From Hymenolepis diminuta (lineage: Eukaryota > Platyhelminthes > Cestoda > Cyclophyllidea > Hymenolepididae): a stretch of DNA of 64,000 bases. Both the position numbers and the translations under genes were made by a program. A model generated the notes under the pieces. That model made no database searches. It was not told the DNA's origin and saw only the letters and a list, made by a program, of their open reading frames with translations. Below are positions 49,361-62,367 of this stretch, one piece after another. Every line of letters starts with the position of its first letter. Position 1 is the first letter of the stretch. The stretch is taken from positions 124,001 through 188,000 of the forward strand of contig CAADRB010000026.1 of NCBI GenBank assembly GCA_900708905.1, given 5' to 3'.

Positions 49361-49699
49361 TTTTCGGCTCCCTCAGTAAATGCTATTTAAAACTATACAC
49401 CCCCTGTGTATTTGATTTAACCCCGTTATTAAATGGATTAAACGAAAATAAGAATAGGGCGTGGGCCCAAACCACAATATATATTTGATAAATGAAATTT
49501 ATTTTAATAATTGATTCCTAATCACCCTATTATCCTGAATCATAATGGTAAATGATCTGTTTTGTTTCAGGTTGTTCCATAAATAATAAATCAATTTAAT
49601 TGCAATCAGCATTCTGAAGTGATTTCACCTCAATTAAACACGTCACATTAGTTATTTTTTATTGTGAAAGGGAAAACGTTAATCAGAGGAAAAGGAAGA

Positions 49700-50290
49700 T
49701 GATGTTGTTGTTACATATGAGTAAAAGTCAGTTTTTCGGATAAGTGCGCAGATTGATATGATCCTGTTCTTTTCTGCTCTGCAGACAGCAATGTAGGTAG
49801 GTGGAGGGTGGTAAGTAGACAGCGAAAGTAGTGATATGCGCTCTCCTCTCCTGATCTTTCTCTGTGGTCGACATGGCTATCAAAAGACAAGCTATGGGGG
49901 ATGGATGGATGGATGGATGGGTGGGTTAAACATGTGGAGAAGAAAAACGGAGGGAGAAATAGAGAGGAGGTAGAAAGAGAAATCGAGAGATACAAGCTAG
50001 ATGATAAGGAAGAACACACACGGGGACTTAAGAGAGAGAGAAACCATGAGTTGGGTGGGGTGGATGGACCAATAGAGATGGACAGGCTGTGATAGCGAAA
50101 GACTGCGACAACGTCTATGTATGTTCGCAATTGAGGGAGAGTGAGGGAGTGAGTGAACGAGAAAAGACAGGGAAGCAAGGCAATGGAACAGACTGACAGC
50201 ATCGCTGCCTTATCACTGCAACTTATCTCTCGCCCTCGCTCGCTGCGCTTTTTCTACTTTCTCTCTCTATATTTTCCCCTATCTTGTTTG
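49700..50290. promoter_or_regulatory. GA/CT-rich island with GATA cores
   Basis: Strong purine/pyrimidine strand bias with several GATA cores (GATAA near 49739 and 50004; TTATC near 50211 and 50223). Long open frames on both strands here are Ser/Leu/Pro or Glu/Arg simple-sequence artefacts. Similar in style to the islands inside FOG. Confidence 0.3.
49899..49921 (+). repeat. (GGAT)n microsatellite
   Basis: Five GGAT units followed by GGGTGGG within the GA-rich island. Confidence 0.9.
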
Positions 50291-50299
50291 TACTAACAA

Positions 50300-52919
50300 G
50301 TAAACATTAATTTATATTTTCCAGTTTCAAAATTTATTGTCAAGTTTAAGATGCGTCGGATAAAAAGGGCTAATGGTTACGAATATTCAGAGAAGAAAAC
50401 TATCAAAAAATGCACTTATAAGCATAGTTATCAAAGTAAACTTTAATAATTCCCAAAAGTTCATATATGTATAGAGCACATTACAAGTAATACATTTTTA
50501 CTAAAGATTTACAATCAAATAAGCGTAAAGTTTATCAAAAGCTTTGAAAGTTGTGCGTTACAGATGTACTGTGCTTATTCATCGACAAACGGACACAATG
50601 TTCTATTTCCTCTTTAAGAAATTTCAATATTGACTGCTGTGATGTTTTGTTGAATCAAACCCTTATTTATCTATTTTTATAAAATAATATCATTGTTTAT
50701 TTATTTAAGGTAAACTACGAGGGAGTGTTTGGTAGTTGATCTGACATAGATCATCAAGCTAACCAAAAAGCGATAGGGAATGTGGTACCAAAGCACCTAT
50801 ATTCTGGACATTAAACACCTGGACTTCGCCCCACGCTGATGTTTATAATTGACCCACACAGCTAGCACAATTAGCACAATATATTATCATGTGTTTTCTT
50901 TCTACGCGTACGCAGTCCTCAAGTTGATGCAGAGGATCCTCGTATGGGAGAATGCTTGAGGAATGTAACAAATCGATCTAGTGTCAAATAAATAATTAGT
51001 CAATAAATACCTATTGCACATAAAAATGTGATTGTTCCCTTGACTCTTAACCGGCTGCATTCGAAATAAAAGGTCATAATCTTGATATGGATGAGTCAAG
51101 TACAATTATTATCAATGCGTAGCATTTGGAACTGTAGAAATAGAATTTACTGTATTGGGCGGCACAACCTTCTGGTTGGGAAGAAAGATCTGAGTTTCAC
51201 TGGTATTTTATTTATCTTCTTCGGATAACAATAATTACAAAACCTATATAGAGGCTACCTGTTGTATCCTGAACCAGCCAGTTCTGACCTGAATTATTCC
51301 GCTGCGTGACAATTCGCCCTCTGGCTCCCTTTATTTTTGCGTCAGTTTGATATGACTTTATAAGTTTGTCTATGTGGTACATATAAAAATAATATTTTCC
51401 TGAAAATATTTCTTTGATCTAAGATTCCTTATTTTCCACTTTTAATTCACGTTTCATTTAATTCCCTTTATTCGAACGAATATATTCACATTACGGCTGT
51501 AAATGGCGGATTATATAGATCCACCTTTAAAATATAGTTAAATGATTCGTGTAATTTATATTTCATAAATGAAACTAGCTACTTACTGTGTAGATGGCTC
51601 TACATCAATTGCCTGCATTTTGATACTCTGCAGAGTCCAGGAGGACATAATATTGCCATTGATAAATTTAATTTGAAAAAAATGATGACCTTACTAGGTA
51701 TGAGCCAGAAGTAGTAATAATTATTTCCCCCGCTTCCAATATTTCTTCCATAAATAAAACTGTAATTTCCTTCTTAATTTCCCACTGATTAAACGTACCT
51801 TGTGAATATGTTTATTTGTTTAAGCCTATACCGATTGGGTTTACTTCCGTTAGTACACGCGTGTTTACCGTAACGTGCCTTGTGTTCTGCTTTGGGTGCT
51901 TGGTTTCTGTGTTAAACTGTTATTTTACTGAATTTTCTAGATTAATTTGTTCTGCAAAATTACAACAGAGATTTCTAGTTTGCTACGTTATTACAGTATT
52001 AAAGATGTTTCTTCTCGTGTGGATAACTATAATTAACAACGTTTGGAGGTGAATGAAATGTCATTCCGAGTTAATCAGAGAAATTGAGGACATTTGTAAT
52101 TGCCAACATTAAAGGGGTTAATCAATTTTTTCTGAGATGAATGGATACGTAAAATTCTTCGACCGACATCTGAAACATTATTGGACAAGGAGTTAAATTG
52201 ACTAGGAAGCAAAATAGAACTAAATGTCACAGATCATTAAATAGTCAGACACTAAAAAAGATATGCATGATTGAAAAAATAGCATTGCTTTTGTAATCAG
52301 CAAATGTTTCGTTCTCATAGAAATCCTTTCCGAATGATAACTGCCATGTGAATACACAATTTTTCTTCGTAGTCGTATTAGTTTGATTAATTTCTCTTTA
52401 CAACGGATTGAAAGTATAATGCAAAGTTTAGTTATAACTTTCTTATCACAGCCGAGTAAAAGTAGAAATCTTAATTCCTTTTTAGCTCTTGGATAAACCA
52501 AATAATCAGATGGGCATTGTAATTTACTGTAGGAGTAAATTGAAGTTGAATTTTCACGCGAATGGGCCCATTATGCAAAACGACAAACGGTGATTTTGAT
52601 AATAGGCACGAACACGTTTTACGTATACATATTATTTTAAATGTAAATTACATAAAACGCAACACTAACTTCACAAATTTTCGTATTCTACGTCTTATTT
52701 CAAGCCAGGAGATGCATTTTCAAGTATGGATTACAATCACCTTTTAGAATTTTCCTATGAAAATTAAATTAAATGAGAGAATAAAAAAACAAGAATGAAC
52801 GCAAAGATTCGTTCACTTTTTGCCTCTTACTGTCATTAATATTAGATGATCATGCTTTATTTGGACTAGTTTAGAACCGCGTTATACAAATAACATCGTA
52901 AAAAGCAGCAGCTGTGTGA
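50300..52919. other. Intergenic DNA 5' of CNOT10
   Basis: AT-rich, no gene recognised. The CNOT10 promoter must lie in the last few hundred bases, but I see no TATA box or other element I can name. Confidence 0.5.
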
Positions 52920-55900
52920 ATGGCCTTGCAATATTCATCGAATGATGCATCTCTTGCCATTGAGGCTACTGAATTCTACAGTCAGTCTCAGTTAGGATCA
53001 TGTCTTAGTCATATGAAGAAGCTCTACTCAACAAAGTCAACAGATCCGAAGGTTAATTTCAGTAAATTATATTATTTAACCTAATGTGAAATATTAATAA
53101 CATTTTTGTCAAGGTTATTAACATGTTTCGTGTGTTATTTAGGTAATTGCCAACAAAGCTTTAGTCGAATTTATTCATCAAAATAATTTAACACATTCAG
53201 ATGAATATCTAGAACAATTGCGAAAAGCTGCATCACTTGTTGGCCTACCTATATCTACATCTATGAAATTGAGTGATCATGTTCCTTCTCTTACTAATCC
53301 TTCTGAACTTGATCCTTCGGTTTTCTCAATACATTATAATTACGCCCTAGTTTTGTTTCATCAGCGGCGTTTTGGTTTATCAGAACGTCTTCTTGCTAGT
53401 CTTCTTGGAATCTCAGAACCAGACGCTACTCCAAATTCCCTTCAGCTTCCCATCAAGGCGGGGTTACTTATTTCTCAAAGATGTTTACTTCTATGGTTGG
53501 ATGTCTGCTTGACTCTTTATCGATACCAACGTGTGTTCGATTATACCTGTAGGTCTTATAATGCTGGTGGATTTAGCTTCCTAACAAATGAACTTATTTC
53601 AATATTTCATCTATTTAGCACACTGTATTCAACAGATAGAACCTGCTGAAGGTGAAATTTCTCTCAGTTCAGATGTTCTCGAAATGCTCAAGGAGATATC
53701 TCGTCCACTTCGAATTTTCCGACTTCGGGCCTGTCTGCAAACTGGTCGGTTGAAAGAAGCTCAAGAGGAAATCGATATTCTAGACGAAACTGAAGATTAT
53801 CCTGAACAGGATAAAAGATGGAATGTTTCTAGAAGTTTGGATTATGCCCGTGCGCAGCTCCTATATTTAAAGGTGTTTAATAGTTTTTCATTTTTTGACA
53901 CATTCATCCATTTTCAGGTTGCTTAAATAACTTTTGATCAGTTATATTGAACTATATTTTCGAACATATTTTTTGATAAGATTATTATTCAACTTCCTGA
54001 AAGACAATAATGGTTATCGTGGTATTTATTACTATAAGTGGAATGACCAAAACTATTTGTGTAAATTCGTGTCCAAAAATTAGACTCACCGTCAATATGT
54101 AAGCCTCTAGAATGACTACGGAGAAATATGAGGTTTCTGTCCTTTCTTCACAATAAATATCGAAGGAAATTTACTTCTATATGAACTTAATGAAACGTTC
54201 GAATTTCATCGCAAATTGGCCTGTATATACAGATATCGAGTTTTCGGAAATCGATTAGTTATCCTATTGCCAAATTCACATCGCTTTCTTTTCAGCGAGA
54301 CCAAAATGTTGCTATCAAACGACTTACTAATCTACTTAGCCCTAAGGACAATCCTACGGAATCTCCTTTAATTCAAAATAACCTCGCCCTAGCCTTCTTT
54401 TCCTCTGGACATATGGGCTTGGCCATTCTGCAGTCTCGTTCAGCCCTCAGATCTACCGAGCGTCTGTCATTTGAAAATACTGCCAATGATATGGAAGATC
54501 TCATGCATCGTACTCCTCTCAAAGCCCTCAGTGCAAGTCGTCATCTTGAGCTCCTGCATAACATGGGTCTGGAATTATTATTACAGAATAAATCTCCGGA
54601 AGTGGCCTTTCATTTTCTTCTCTCAGTGGTAAAGGTCTATCCTTGTAATCCGAGACTATGGCTTAGACTAGCAGAATGCTGCATATTGGTACATAGGTTG
54701 GTGATTTTTCTATTTGATTTCTTTACTGTTCTATTGATCGTTTGCCATAACAACAATCCATTTGTATAAATTATTCATAAATATACTCATCTCATAGGAC
54801 CGCGTTTTTTTCATTTCCCCCCAACTGTAATTATATTACTACTTGATTTCCTGCAAATGTTGCACGACAGACCTTAGAGTTTGAGACTGTCGAATTATCT
54901 GCAGGTATATTAAATGTGGTGGTTCATGTTTGCCGATTCAGAGTTCGATGAAATAAATTTCTATCCAACATACATTTTTATTTAAAGATAATACATATTT
55001 GGAAGTGGAAACGTTCTTTTTTGCTTACGCTTTTTGCATTAAGAACTTTAAAATGTTTGCAACTAGAATGTATTCGCGAGAATACTAAGTTAATAATGCA
55101 AACCTATATTTCAGCTAAATGAAACTGTTCTTTCTTAAAATGGGGGATTATCTATGGTGCATATTTGAATATTTCATCGAGCAGTTATTAAAATCCCCTT
55201 TTGGTAATAACAAGACACACCTAAGCGTTTGCGGGGTAATGCTCAACGGAACATATGTCAAGTAATAAAGGTTGTGAAATCGTTTTTTGATTTTTGTGTG
55301 ATGTGGGTGACCAACTAAAATGGCCAATAGGATGGAAGAATGCGAATTTCACCTAAGAGCGGCTTCTGGATACCTTTTCCCTATCGAAGTCCAGTCATTA
55401 ATGCTTCCATTAAGGGTTTTGGGAATATCTTGAGGCTTCTCTTATGGAGAATCTCATATTTTAGTGCTATTATTGATTATCGAAATTTATCATGTAATTA
55501 GTTTAATCTGCTTTAAAATCTGTCACTGATTCTCCCTGTTATATAATCCCATTTTCCGTCTGTTTTTACATCGGCGCTCATTGTAAGATTTTCATTCGAA
55601 AATTTCCTTGTCGACCTAAATCAGCTGGAGTAGGTTATTGAGCGTTTTATTGCTCATATTTGGTCACCTTTGTGCAGTTTTTCTATTGTTATGATGATTT
55701 TCAGTTTTTTTCTTCGCATAGACCTAACAATCTTGTTGATTGGAGAGCGGAGTCTCGGTCCTCTTGCCTTCAAAGGGTTGTTGGTAGTGGTCCTATGCGG
55801 AAACTCATTATTGGTAATCAAGAAGCCCCTGTAAGTTTTTCCCTTTTAATTTACTGTCATACATTATCTGACTGTTCCATTGACAATTTCGACAATTAGG

Positions 55901-58143
55901 CTAAAATACAACAGTCTGCTAAAGGAACTTCGGTACCGCCTAATGATAAAAGTCCAACTATGGAATTTGCAGCACAGTGTATCCGCAACGCTTACCTTCT
56001 TTTACCACGACCACCTGCAGAATTAGTAGACCCTTCCCTCGAAAAGGAAGGGACTAAAGCCATTCTGAAGTGGGCCGCTGATCAGGTGAGTAAAAAATCT
56101 GTTCCTGCTCAGAGATTCAAATATGGAAGAAAATACAAACAAAGAAGCTGCACAGTTACCAGGAGCAGTTTAATGCTAAATGATCTTATCCCATGCTATT
56201 TCTGTTAGCTTTCTTGTGTATTGGGTGAGTAGAGAAACTTTCTAAGCTATCGTCCTTCTAACTTCTGCAAAATTTGTAACAAACAGTATAGAAAGAGGAC
56301 AAAAGGTATGACGGGTATTGTAGTATTTGATTGTAAAGGAGATACCTGTCCCGTAGATAGCAATATGAAAAAGCGAATGATCATATTTTTGTAAGGTAAG
56401 ACTCTTTCTGCACTGTTGTGCTAGCAACTCCTGTTTCTATCGTTATTATCTATGTTCCCGTTAGATATTGCTACACTACCGTTGAGTCGGACCAAGAGAG
56501 GGGGATAGATAAAGTAGGAATGCAGTTACTCCAAGGTCTACTAATTCTTACAGGTACTATTTATTATTAGTAAAACTCGACTTCATATTATTGATGTTTG
56601 ATTGTCAACCCATCGCCGGAAAGTTGACGGCTTTTTCCAAACTTATTGTCAAGGTGTTAGTAACGGTGTGCATCCGCATATTGATAAGGACGATGGACAA
56701 CCTATAAACCACCTGTGGGGATTGTACATTCCCGAACAAAACACAAACTTTATGGCTCTGTTTGTCTGCATTCCCTCACACAGTGTGAGACTGGGTTTGG
56801 CTAACTGGGATATATTGAATTGCGACTTAGGATAATATTTAACAGTGAGCATACTGCAAGGTCACTTATGCTCGATTGATCAAACACCAATAATTACCCC
56901 ATAAAATCGTGGAAGTTGCGTCTCCTACGATTGGTTTGGTTACTTACACAAACAGTAATATCATTTACTTGTATTTCTTTAGTCATGTTCAGTTCGACCG
57001 TCAAGTCAGGTTTTAAGTGGTGAAGCTCTTCTACAAGTCATTTCTGCAGTTCTTGTAACTGGTGCCTACATATTTCTCTGTCTGGATGATCCCGTAGAAG
57101 TTATCCACTATGCTGAACAGCTTCTTTCTGATGGACCCTCAAAATCATCTGATAGCTCTTTCGGGTGGCTTGGACAGGTCGCTCCACCTGCTTACCGATA
57201 TCTTGCCAAGATGTATCTAGCTGAAGCTCGGATCGCTATGGATGAGTTAGCTTGCATATTTCAAACCATGTTTCCTTCATCCAATAATTTATTTTCTCCT
57301 CCTCTCCTTCTTTGATCTCATTTTAGAATAACCGAAGCTGTAGATAGTCTGTTATTACCGGATCGGTTCACATCTAAAAGGCGAAATCTTATGCCAAATA
57401 CTCTGCGATTACCTTTCCCTTCGCTGAATGTAACTTCCTGTCTTTCGACGACCCAGTTTCTACCACAAACTTGCCCGCTATCGCAGTTACCACTACCACT
57501 ACCAAATTACTCAAAGGAAATGAACTTTCCTATGAATAATATCCAAGCTTCTGGTATTGTGCTTCACAATATGGCTGTATGTTTCATGCTAAAAGAGGAA
57601 CATACAGAATCAAGATGTTTACTTGAGCGCTCGTCTACATTTCTTTTGGTCAATATTAATGAACCTAATTCTCCACCGACCATTCAAGAAGGAAGCGAGG
57701 AGAATAGACTCATTCTCTACCCTCCAGAGAACATGATGGATCCTATATCCAGTCTTCTTGTTAGACATCAACTTCCGAAACAGTTCCTTCGAAATTGGGT
57801 TTATTTGGAGATGAAGTCGGGAAGGTCTAATTTTGCAGCGAATTTCCTGAGGGCCCATATAGGCAATGAGGCTTTCGGGAATCTGATTGCTCCAGCATTT
57901 GTTTCAGGAAGAAGTGTAGGAAAGGGGAGAACTTCGCCGCCCATTACATTTGAGGTTGGTGGCAACTGTTTGGGTGATTTGGAACGTAGGCAGCTGACAC
58001 GCCACTTGTCAATTAATCAGTTGAATGATGGAACGAGAATGCAATCGACACCTTTGCGAATTCAGGATCCTCCACAACCAGCTTCTGCGTCAACCGAAGC
58101 AACAGGACTGAAATGGAGTGAAGCGGATTGGCCGCCGTTGTAG
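52920..58143 (+). CDS. CNOT10: CCR4-NOT transcription complex subunit 10
   Basis: Scaffold subunit of the cytoplasmic CCR4-NOT deadenylase, which in animals pairs with CNOT11. Exons: 52920-53051, 53143-53548, 53619-53872, 54296-54696, 55722-55830, 55900-56085, 56983-57245, 57327-58143. All phases match, giving 855 aa (human 744). The clearest matches are NPRLWLRLAECCI at the end of exon 4 and MEFAAQCIRNAYLLLP in exon 6, with HNMAVCFMLKEEHTESRCLL in exon 8; alpha-helical TPR-like repeats occur throughout (for example HYNYALVLFHQRRFGLSERL). The ATG at 52920 has an in-frame TGA about 6 nt upstream context and begins MALQYSSNDASLA. Two donors are atypical (GTTAAT at 53052, GTTAGC at 57246), forced by phase. 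The final exon ends in a Pro/Ser-rich tail, SEADWPPL. PRPF31 follows on the same strand. Confidence 0.93.
54697..55721 (+). other. CNOT10 intron 4, about 1.0 kb
   Basis: AT-rich intron splitting an Arg codon between CCILVH and PNNLVDW. Nothing else recognised in it. Confidence 0.7.
56086..56982 (+). other. CNOT10 intron 6, about 0.9 kb
   Basis: Intron between ILKWAADQ and SCSVRPSSQV. A 77-codon frame at 56602-56835 inside it has no known motif. Not clearly anything else. Confidence 0.65.
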
Positions 58144-58871
58144 TTGGAGTCTTGTTTGTTTAGTTTTCATTATTGTGTTATTTCAACAAGTATATTTTCT
58201 TACATATGAATCTGATTTAATTTTACTTTGGGAATCGCCAAAGGATGTATGGGATTTCGGTGGTTTGCGCTGTTTGCTTGTCAGCTAGCCTCAGAGTTAA
58301 TCTGGGCTTTTGAGGAACTCTAATAGGGGGGTTGAGGTGCGTCAAGATGGGGAAGTGGGTTAGAGTACATATTTGAGTTGTTTGGATTTTGATAGTGTGC
58401 GAGCGATAGGTTTGTGAAGATAGAGTCATCCGAATCTGCCAAATAAGTTTATAAAAGGGGAATAAATGGGTTCAGACTGCGAATAATTCAAAAGAATTAG
58501 TCCGAATAAAAAGTTGTCAGAAAAAAAGATTCAAATAAGAAAGAAAAAATTATATATTTAGCAAAGTATATTCAGTTATTGAAAACATAAAATCGATTAT
58601 GCCTACTAGTTACAATTATTAATATTTTTGAACTTTGAAGTTTATATTTGTTGTTCCGTAAGCTCACTTTTCAAAATTTCGTTGAATCTGTCAGGCTTCG
58701 CCGTCTGTCGTTCTTGTAATATTCTGCCTGCCCAGTTCATCTTCGTTTTTTATAAACACAAAAATTCTGCAGTGTTTTATAACTGGCTTTGACATACAGA
58801 TTTTTTGAATTTATTAATATTATTCAAAATCGTTCTTCATTATGAAACATTTTCCATTTTTAGAATTAATT
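58144..58871 (+). other. CNOT10-PRPF31 spacer
   Basis: Holds the CNOT10 3'UTR with two AATAAA hexamers and the PRPF31 upstream region. Immediately before PRPF31 is a pyrimidine-AG tract (TTTTCCATTTTTAG ending at 58862), nine nt before the ATG. It could be a spliced-leader trans-splice acceptor or the end of a 5'UTR intron. Confidence 0.5.
58505..58510 (+). terminator. Candidate CNOT10 polyadenylation signal
   Basis: AATAAA about 360 nt after the CNOT10 stop; another AATAAA lies near 58461. Either could end the transcript before PRPF31. Confidence 0.4.
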
Positions 58872-61800
58872 ATGTCTCTAGCGGAAGAACTTCTTGCTGA
58901 TTTGGATGATAATGAAGCTGTCGAGGAGGAAGATGATCCTTACACATCCGCTAAAGCTGCACTCATAGATGCGAGTGTAGTTGACAATGGTGATGTGGAA
59001 ATGATAGATAAGTCGACTAATAACGGGGTTTCTGTCCCAGAAAATCTTGTTGGCCCACTTAAGCCCACTCACCTCCTCAACGCTCCAATGGTTAAGGCGC
59101 CGGTTACTGCATTTGCCAAGCTTCGAAACAGTGAAAAGGTCGTTAAACTCGATTTATAACGACGTGCATTAGGTATCTTTGAGCAGGATATAAATATTAT
59201 CTTTACTCTTATAGCTTACCAAGGTCATGAGTCAGATCGACACATTTTCACGACAGAAGAAACGTGAAAAAATAGATAGCGCCGTTGAGGTTGACCCGGA
59301 ATATAATTGCATAGTGGATTCAAACAATCTTGTTGTGGAAATTGACAATGAAATTGATATTATTCACAAGTACGCCCGTGATATCTATCAACATCGCTTT
59401 CCAGAGTTAGAATCCCTTGTTCCTCAGCCCATGGACTATCTCAAAGTCATTTTGGTAAACCCCTCGTTTGGCTATTTTTAACAAATATTTCATTTATCTA
59501 AGTCCATTTGCTAAAGGTTAAAATTTATATCAAAAGTACGATTTGAAAAGAGTAATTTGAGGGGAATAATATGAAACTTGGGTTGTCAATTATAAACTTA
59601 CTCTAATGGTCTGACGGTTAAATGAGTTTTCGTGCTTAAGCTGTTATGGAATAATAACTAAAAAGTTTTCTTCAGGCCTCATTTCTCCTTAATTCACTAT
59701 TGTCAGACTAGCGTATTAAATAGTGGCTTGTTATACATATTCGGAATCATTTGTTATTTTTCCACAGGCTCTTGATAATGACATTCTTGAGCGCTCCAAG
59801 AATACTGCACTTCTTGCCACTTTTCTCACTTCTGCCACAATTATGGTTGTTACGGTGACAGCGTCAACCACTCAAGGTAAACCTCTTGAATCAGATGCTT
59901 TACAACGGGCCAAAGATGCTTCTGTGATGGCTATAGAACTCTTCGAGATGAAAAAGACCATCATGGACTATGTGGAATCTCGTATGGCTCTCATTGCCCC
60001 AAATGTTAGCATCCTAGTTGGTGCTTCTACAGCTGCTAAGCTCATGGGTGAGTAACATCTACTTATTTCATTTCAGCAGATTGAGTCTACCTCCATCCCT
60101 TAATTTATTCACGTCGGTTAGGTCGAGCTGGTGGCCTGACAGCTCTCTCGAAGATGCCCTCTTGTAATATCCAGGTGTTAGGTGCTCAGAAGCGCAATCC
60201 GGCTGGCTTCAGTAACAACGCCAGTCTTCCACATACGGGTTTTATCTATCACTCTGAGTTTGTCCAAAAGCTACCCCCAGATCTTCGCTCTCGAGCCTCA
60301 CGTCTCTTGGCAAACAAAGTTGCACTGGCTGCTCGTGTTGATTCATTCCATCAGTCGCAGGTGAGATAGCATAGCTTTTTTTTATAAGGTCGAACTGAGT
60401 TTCATGTTATTAAATGGTAATAGCTTTATTTCAGGATGGAAATATGGGTGAGAAGATGCTTCTCGAAGTGGAAAAGAAGATCGACAAATGGCAGGAACCT
60501 CCACCGGTCAAACAAGTTAAAGCTCTACCGGCTCCCATTGATCCACCAGCAAAGTAAGTTCATGCTATTTCTCTTCTAACTATACCTTGGTTGTACTTTT
60601 ATCAGATCTGATGCAAATTCACTGAATCACTAATTGTTCTTATGGTTTTCGTTGAGCGACACGATTTCACAATTGTTAAATTGCCTCTGGTTCACGGTTT
60701 TAGGACTTAGGGGGTTGTATGGTGATCACTTTGAACTTATATTGTTAGAGCGTGACATTTCTCACCACGTTTTCCTATTTGTAAGTCAATTTATAATAAT
60801 AGATCTTATCAAGTGTACGAGTTTGACAGAAGAAATGTATTAAAATAATAGGACTTGTGAATTTTAACGATTACCTTCCTAGCATTTAGGTGCTCTTAAA
60901 ATATTTCCGTTTTAATTGCAATATCCTACTGTGGTATTGTGCTCAAAGTTGTTCGAGTTTGTATATGAGTGTCTTTGAGCTAGCATTCTATAAGTATAGA
61001 AGGTAACTACTTTGTCTTTGATTAATTATCTGCAGTTTTATTTTATAATTTCCTATATATAATCATATTTTCATCCAGCATCTTTTATAACCGCATATAG
61101 AATTTGAAATAGAATATTATTAAGTGGAAATTGATAAATCTGCATTCACTGGAGTGTCTGTACTATTTATAGAAACAGCTAACTAAACCTAATTATTATT
61201 TCACAGGAAGCGTGGTGGTCGTCGTTATCGTAAGATGAAGGAACGCCTGGGCATGACCGAACTCCGCCGCTCCACCAATCGCATCCAGTTTGGTCAAGTG
61301 AGCGAAGATGCCTACCAAGCAGATTTGGGCTTCTCCCTCGGTTCTCTGGGTCAACGTGGTGTTGCTGGCCACTTGCGGGTACCCACTGCAGACTCGAAGA
61401 CCAAGGCACGAGTGAGTAAGGCACTGCAACAGAAGCTTTCAAAGTACGGTGGTCTCTCGACTATGCCAACGACATCCCTTGGTGCGGCTGCTACTTCCTC
61501 GGCAATTTGGGGAGGTGTTTCTTCGATTAAAAGAGGAGGTACCGAAACCGCTGGTACTGCGTCTTCAGTCACTTTCACTCCTGCTCAGGTACGTGTCTTA
61601 GTGTTATTTTATTTCATTTTTATTTATCTGAGTAGAAAAATGGAAATCAAGAGTAGGAATAACACAGGCAGTCGCTTAGCACAATCAAAATGAACATGTA
61701 TTTTCTGTGTATTACTGAATCATTGGCGTAATTACATTCAGTCTTCATGTGCTCAAATCAAATGAATGACAAATCTTTATAACTTATCGAGTGTTTCAGT

Positions 61801-62306
61801 AAAGTAGATGGAAATATCCTGAAAATGGGTCTTTACAAGTAAAGCTCAATACTTACTTTTTTATTTAAATGAAAAATGATTGCGTTTGGAGCTGTTCTAA
61901 TTGGTTTACTATGCAAAAGTGATGTGCTCGGTAAAGTAGAGGGATATAATCCTCTCTAGCTGAAAACTAATTTTATTATTTTTTTTGTACTGGGTAGAAG
62001 ATATGTAGGAAGTCCGTCTGATTACTCTCAAAGTTAATATAGAGTTCATCTTGGGATTGTCAACGCTTTGACCCTTTAATATCTGCATTAAACAAAAGAA
62101 ATCTTAATCTAATCCATCGTTTGCTGTTATCATTCTGACGTATTACTGTTGTGTTTCAGGGTTTGGAAATCGTTAACCCGATGGCATCAGAGAAGCAAGT
62201 GGACGAGCACAAGAAGTATTTCAGTGCGACAGCTGGATTCGTTAAGTCGAAGACGACTTCTAACGAGAGCATGCCACCTCCTCTGGCTCCACCCAAACGT
62301 TCCTAG
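58872..62306 (+). CDS. PRPF31: U4/U6 snRNP protein Prp31
   Basis: Spliceosomal protein that binds the 15.5K-U4 snRNA complex and holds the U4/U6.U5 tri-snRNP together in the nucleus. Exons: 58872-59141, 59215-59454, 59768-60047, 60122-60360, 60435-60553, 61207-61588, 62160-62306. Phases match; 558 aa (human 499). It starts MSLAEELLADL, as in human Prp31. Then come SNNLVVEIDNEIDIIHKYARD and RFPELESLVPQPMDYL; the NOSIC/Nop core with TSATIMVVTVTASTTQGK, IAPNVSILVGASTAAKLMG, LPHTGFIYHSEFVQKLPPDL and AARVDSFH; KWQEPPPVKQVK; the basic KKRGGRRYRKMKERLGMTE; ASSVTFTPAQ and GLEIVNPMASEKQ. The first donor could be at 59139 or 59142 (one Val different). An in-frame ATG at 58842 is upstream of the probable acceptor, so I prefer 58872. 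The window is intact throughout; the tail is a short Pro/Ser-rich extension. Confidence 0.96.
60554..61206 (+). other. PRPF31 intron 5, about 0.65 kb
   Basis: AT-rich intron splitting a Lys codon just before the conserved KRGGRRYRKMK block. Nothing further recognised. Confidence 0.7.
61589..62159 (+). other. PRPF31 intron 6, about 0.57 kb
   Basis: Intron between TPAQ and GLEIVNP with donor GTACGT and acceptor GTGTTTCAG. Nothing further recognised. Confidence 0.7.
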
Positions 62307-62361
62307 AAGAAGCTCCCGTGTTTTGATTCCTTGTTTGTGTGTGTCCATTTTTTGTATATAT

Positions 62362-62367
62362 AATAAA
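62362..62367 (+). terminator. PRPF31 polyadenylation signal
   Basis: AATAAA 55 nt after the PRPF31 stop codon. Confidence 0.7.

Noticed and set aside
49711..50202. 163-codon minus-strand frame
   Set aside because: Ser/Leu/Pro simple-sequence product of a GA/CT-rich tract that includes a (GGAT)n repeat; no domain, no splice context.
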